Shown here: positions 61,717-64,000 of the stretch, piece by piece | Layout of the letters: each line of letters begins with the position of its first letter | How positions within the stretch are numbered: the first letter of the stretch is position 1 | Source of the DNA: Strigops habroptila | Lineage: Eukaryota; Chordata; Aves; Psittaciformes; Psittacidae | Assembly: GCF_004027225.2 (NCBI RefSeq) | Contig: NC_044282.2 | Location: forward strand, 71,039,787-71,103,786 | DNA length: 64,000 nt | Reading direction: 5' to 3' | The notes under the pieces: generated by a model | What the model was told of the DNA's origin: nothing | Databases searched by the model: none | The model's input: the letters and a program-made list of their open reading frames with translations, nothing else | Translations under genes and position numbers: made by a program

Positions 61717-64000
61717 GTAGATGTTCACTGGTGGGATGTGGGATGGGCATGTGGCAGTACCATGGTCACCAGGAGGTGCTGTGGGAGAAACTTGTCTCTG
61801 GCACAAGGAATTTCTTCCACTTGCCACTCTGGGAGATAGCACTGAGGAACTGAGCATGTATCTCTTGCTGTGCTTGGGTTGTGACCTGCTTTGGGTCCAA
61901 ACTAAGCTTTCTTGGCTGTTTGCAGAGTGTAAAAGACACTTTGTGCCAGGCAACATGAGGCTGCAGGCTGATGAAGTTAAAGAGATGGGGCATTTCTTTG
62001 TACATCCATCAATATATTCTTGGACTCAGCTGGACACAGCCCTGTGCAACCTGCTCAACTTTGAACTTGGATCCAGGTGCAGACTTGGCTCTGCTCTGAA
62101 TGGGGACCTGACCTGAGTGGACCAAAGGGTTCCTTCCAGCTAATGCTGTGGTTCCTTCTAATCTCTGTTATCCTATCCAGGGCCATGTTGATACTGACCA
62201 CAGAGTCCCTTTCCAAGCAACTCCAACTCTCCTTTTACTCAAATACAGAAATGCACGGGTATCACTATTTCCAAATTCTCTTTGTGGACAGTTTCTATCC
62301 CCATGTGTGTTTTGGGGCATTTTGTTATACCTCAGAAGATTTTGTGGCCTCATGATTGACTTCAGCACTAATTCTAGTTCCTCTCTACTGCAGAGCCTAA
62401 GCAGCATTTAATCTTAAGTTATCCAGCAGTGTTGTAAGGGTGTTAATTTCACCAGCCTGTTGTAAATATAAATTGGTAGAGTGTAGAGACCACCCTGATA
62501 AACATAAAGAACCCCAGACTGGTTTGGCTTAGAAGAGACCTTAAAGCTCATCCAGTTCCAACCCCCTGCCACGGGCAGGGACACCTTCCACTAGACCAGG
62601 TTGCTCCAAGCCCCTGTGTCCAACCTGGCCTTGAACACTGCCAGGAGTGGGGCAGCCACAACGTCTCTATGCTGAAGTGCTGGCACAGTGTTAGCAGCCA
62701 CGGGCTGGCTGGGAGAGTTTGTAGTGGATGGGATACCCAGGTTTACAAAATGGAGCTAAAAATTTTATGAGTATCTTGCAGGTAGGTCTTGGTAGTGGCT
62801 GCAGCCTGCCACGGCATGTATTGTGAGTGCTGTGTTTGCTCCTATTCAGAGCCTGCGAATGAACACAAAAATGGAAAGGAAAAACCCAAAAGGATAACTG
62901 AACATATTTTGAAACAGATTAACTTTGATTCGAGTCCAGGGTGAAAGCTGATTTTGAATATTATCAATGGATCTGAAATGGTCTTCCTATGACTCCTGAA
63001 ACTGTTATGTTATACTATATACGTACTATACGTAACATGTATAGAGCAAGAAATATAATATCACATCCTGAGGTTGGTCGTCTTTTCCATACTATTCAAA
63101 GGGAAGGTAAGCCATGGGACTCTGCAATGAGTCTGATTGTTCACCTCATGGGCAAGAAAATCTCCCTAGCCTGGGGTGTTGGATCTACCCATACACTTGT
63201 ACTTGAAGCTGAGAGATGACATGATGAAGGCTGACAGAGCAAGCTTATCTCTGCCTTTGACTTCTGTGTTAAAACGCAATCTTATGAGGAAAGCACCATA
63301 AAAACAAATATCCCTGATACGTATAATGTCAAAATGTAGCATGGGGTATGCATAGGCCCCATGTAGTAATCCTGCTCTAGATCTGTGATTGGCAAAACAT
63401 TGTCAATACACACTGTCATTTCACCTAAAAAACATTGAAATAATTCTTTAAATAGCTTCTTTTAGGGGCAGCACCGTTTTAAGGCCTGAGGTTAAAGAGA
63501 TTTTGAATGTGAGTCAACCCAGAAACGTTTGAGTGAAGTAATAAAGCATTTCTGAAACACTTTGACCCAACCTGACCAAACCGTAACAAGGTTTTGTTTG
63601 AGTCAACCACATTAAATCATATGAAGTTGGAGTAATCTTTGAAGGTTCTAATGAATCCCTTCAGATTTCAGAGTGACGCTTGGGCAGTGTTTTGTTGCCG
63701 AGCCGGCGGTGGAACTCTCCTCTGCTCAGTTATGTGATAACTTTTTCTTGGCTTCAGGTTTTCAACAAAGTTCTCAAAGCAACAACAAGGTGCCATTGTG
63801 CTCAGAAACGTATGTAAGGCAACATTCATCCAAGTGTTGATCTGCATTTCACAGGCCAAGAAAAACAACAGTTATTTATACAATCTTATCCACGGTTCTG
63901 TTTTCCTCTGGGCACCCCACCCTCCACAAACCAACAGCTGAAAAGCTGGATCTTGCTGAGAGCCCTTTCTCATTTTCTTCTGGGCCTGGAGCTGAACAGA
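61717..64000 (+). other. HAO1: HAO1 intron 3, cut by the window end
   Basis: The phase-2 intron after exon 3 continues past 64,000. It contains one antisense CR1 fragment at 62.5 kb. I find no candidate for exon 4 in the remaining sequence. Confidence 0.8.
62508..62668 (-). mobile_element. CR1 LINE 3' fragment, antisense to HAO1
   Basis: It runs from 'agaaccccagactggtttgg' through 'ctgccacgggcagggacacc' and 'aagcccctgtgtccaacctg' to 'ggggcagccacaacgtctct'. It is nearly identical over its core to the copies at 10.9 and 52.4 kb, but shorter. Confidence 0.93.

Noticed and set aside
61370-61956. Reverse frames of about 130 codons around HAO1 exon 3
   Set aside because: They are antisense shadows of the GC-rich exon with no recognisable content.
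1-64000. CRISPR arrays, operons, tRNA or rRNA genes, viral genes
   Set aside because: None is visible. The only regular arrays are the 17-bp promoter minisatellite and simple repeats, and the genes are spliced.

Overview
This window is vertebrate nuclear DNA, almost certainly from a bird. The evidence is at least fourteen 5'-truncated CR1 LINE copies (the dominant avian/archosaur retrotransposon, recognisable from its conserved 3' end) and two multi-exon genes with GT-AG introns. No prokaryotic, viral or plasmid-type features were seen. The species cannot be named from the sequence.

Layout. Positions 1-10,870 are intergenic; I recognise no gene and no CR1 copy there. A CR1 fragment (10,870-11,082) lies just before a CpG-island promoter (about 11,270-11,960) that carries a six-unit 17-bp minisatellite and an ETS/YY1-type core. 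TMX4, a thioredoxin-related ER transmembrane protein, runs on the + strand from 11,528 to 34,380. It has eight coding exons that join in frame into 334 residues. Its 3'UTR probably extends one to four kb further. Positions ~37,400-43,960 are intergenic, with CR1 fragments and low-complexity tracts. HAO1 (peroxisomal glycolate oxidase, FMN-dependent) starts at 43,961 on the + strand. Its first three coding exons (residues 1-181 plus two bases of the next codon) are present, and the rest lies beyond the window end at 64,000.

The two genes sit head-to-tail, as TMX4 and HAO1 do at human 20p12.3. This supports calling the first gene TMX4 and not TMX1, and the second HAO1 and not HAO2. They do not form a known functional unit. 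TMX4 looks like a housekeeping CpG-island gene. HAO1 lacks a CpG island and has a TATA-like and an HNF1-like motif just upstream, as expected for a liver gene.

The points most worth a second look are these: the TMX4 redox motif reads C-S-A-C where the TMX1 and TMX4 proteins I know have proline at the second position; TMX4 has a TMX1-like C-x-C just after its membrane segment; the promoter minisatellite carries an AP-2-like GCCTCAGG core in every unit; and CR1 subfamilies and orientations fall into blocks along the window. I found no convincing undescribed biological system.
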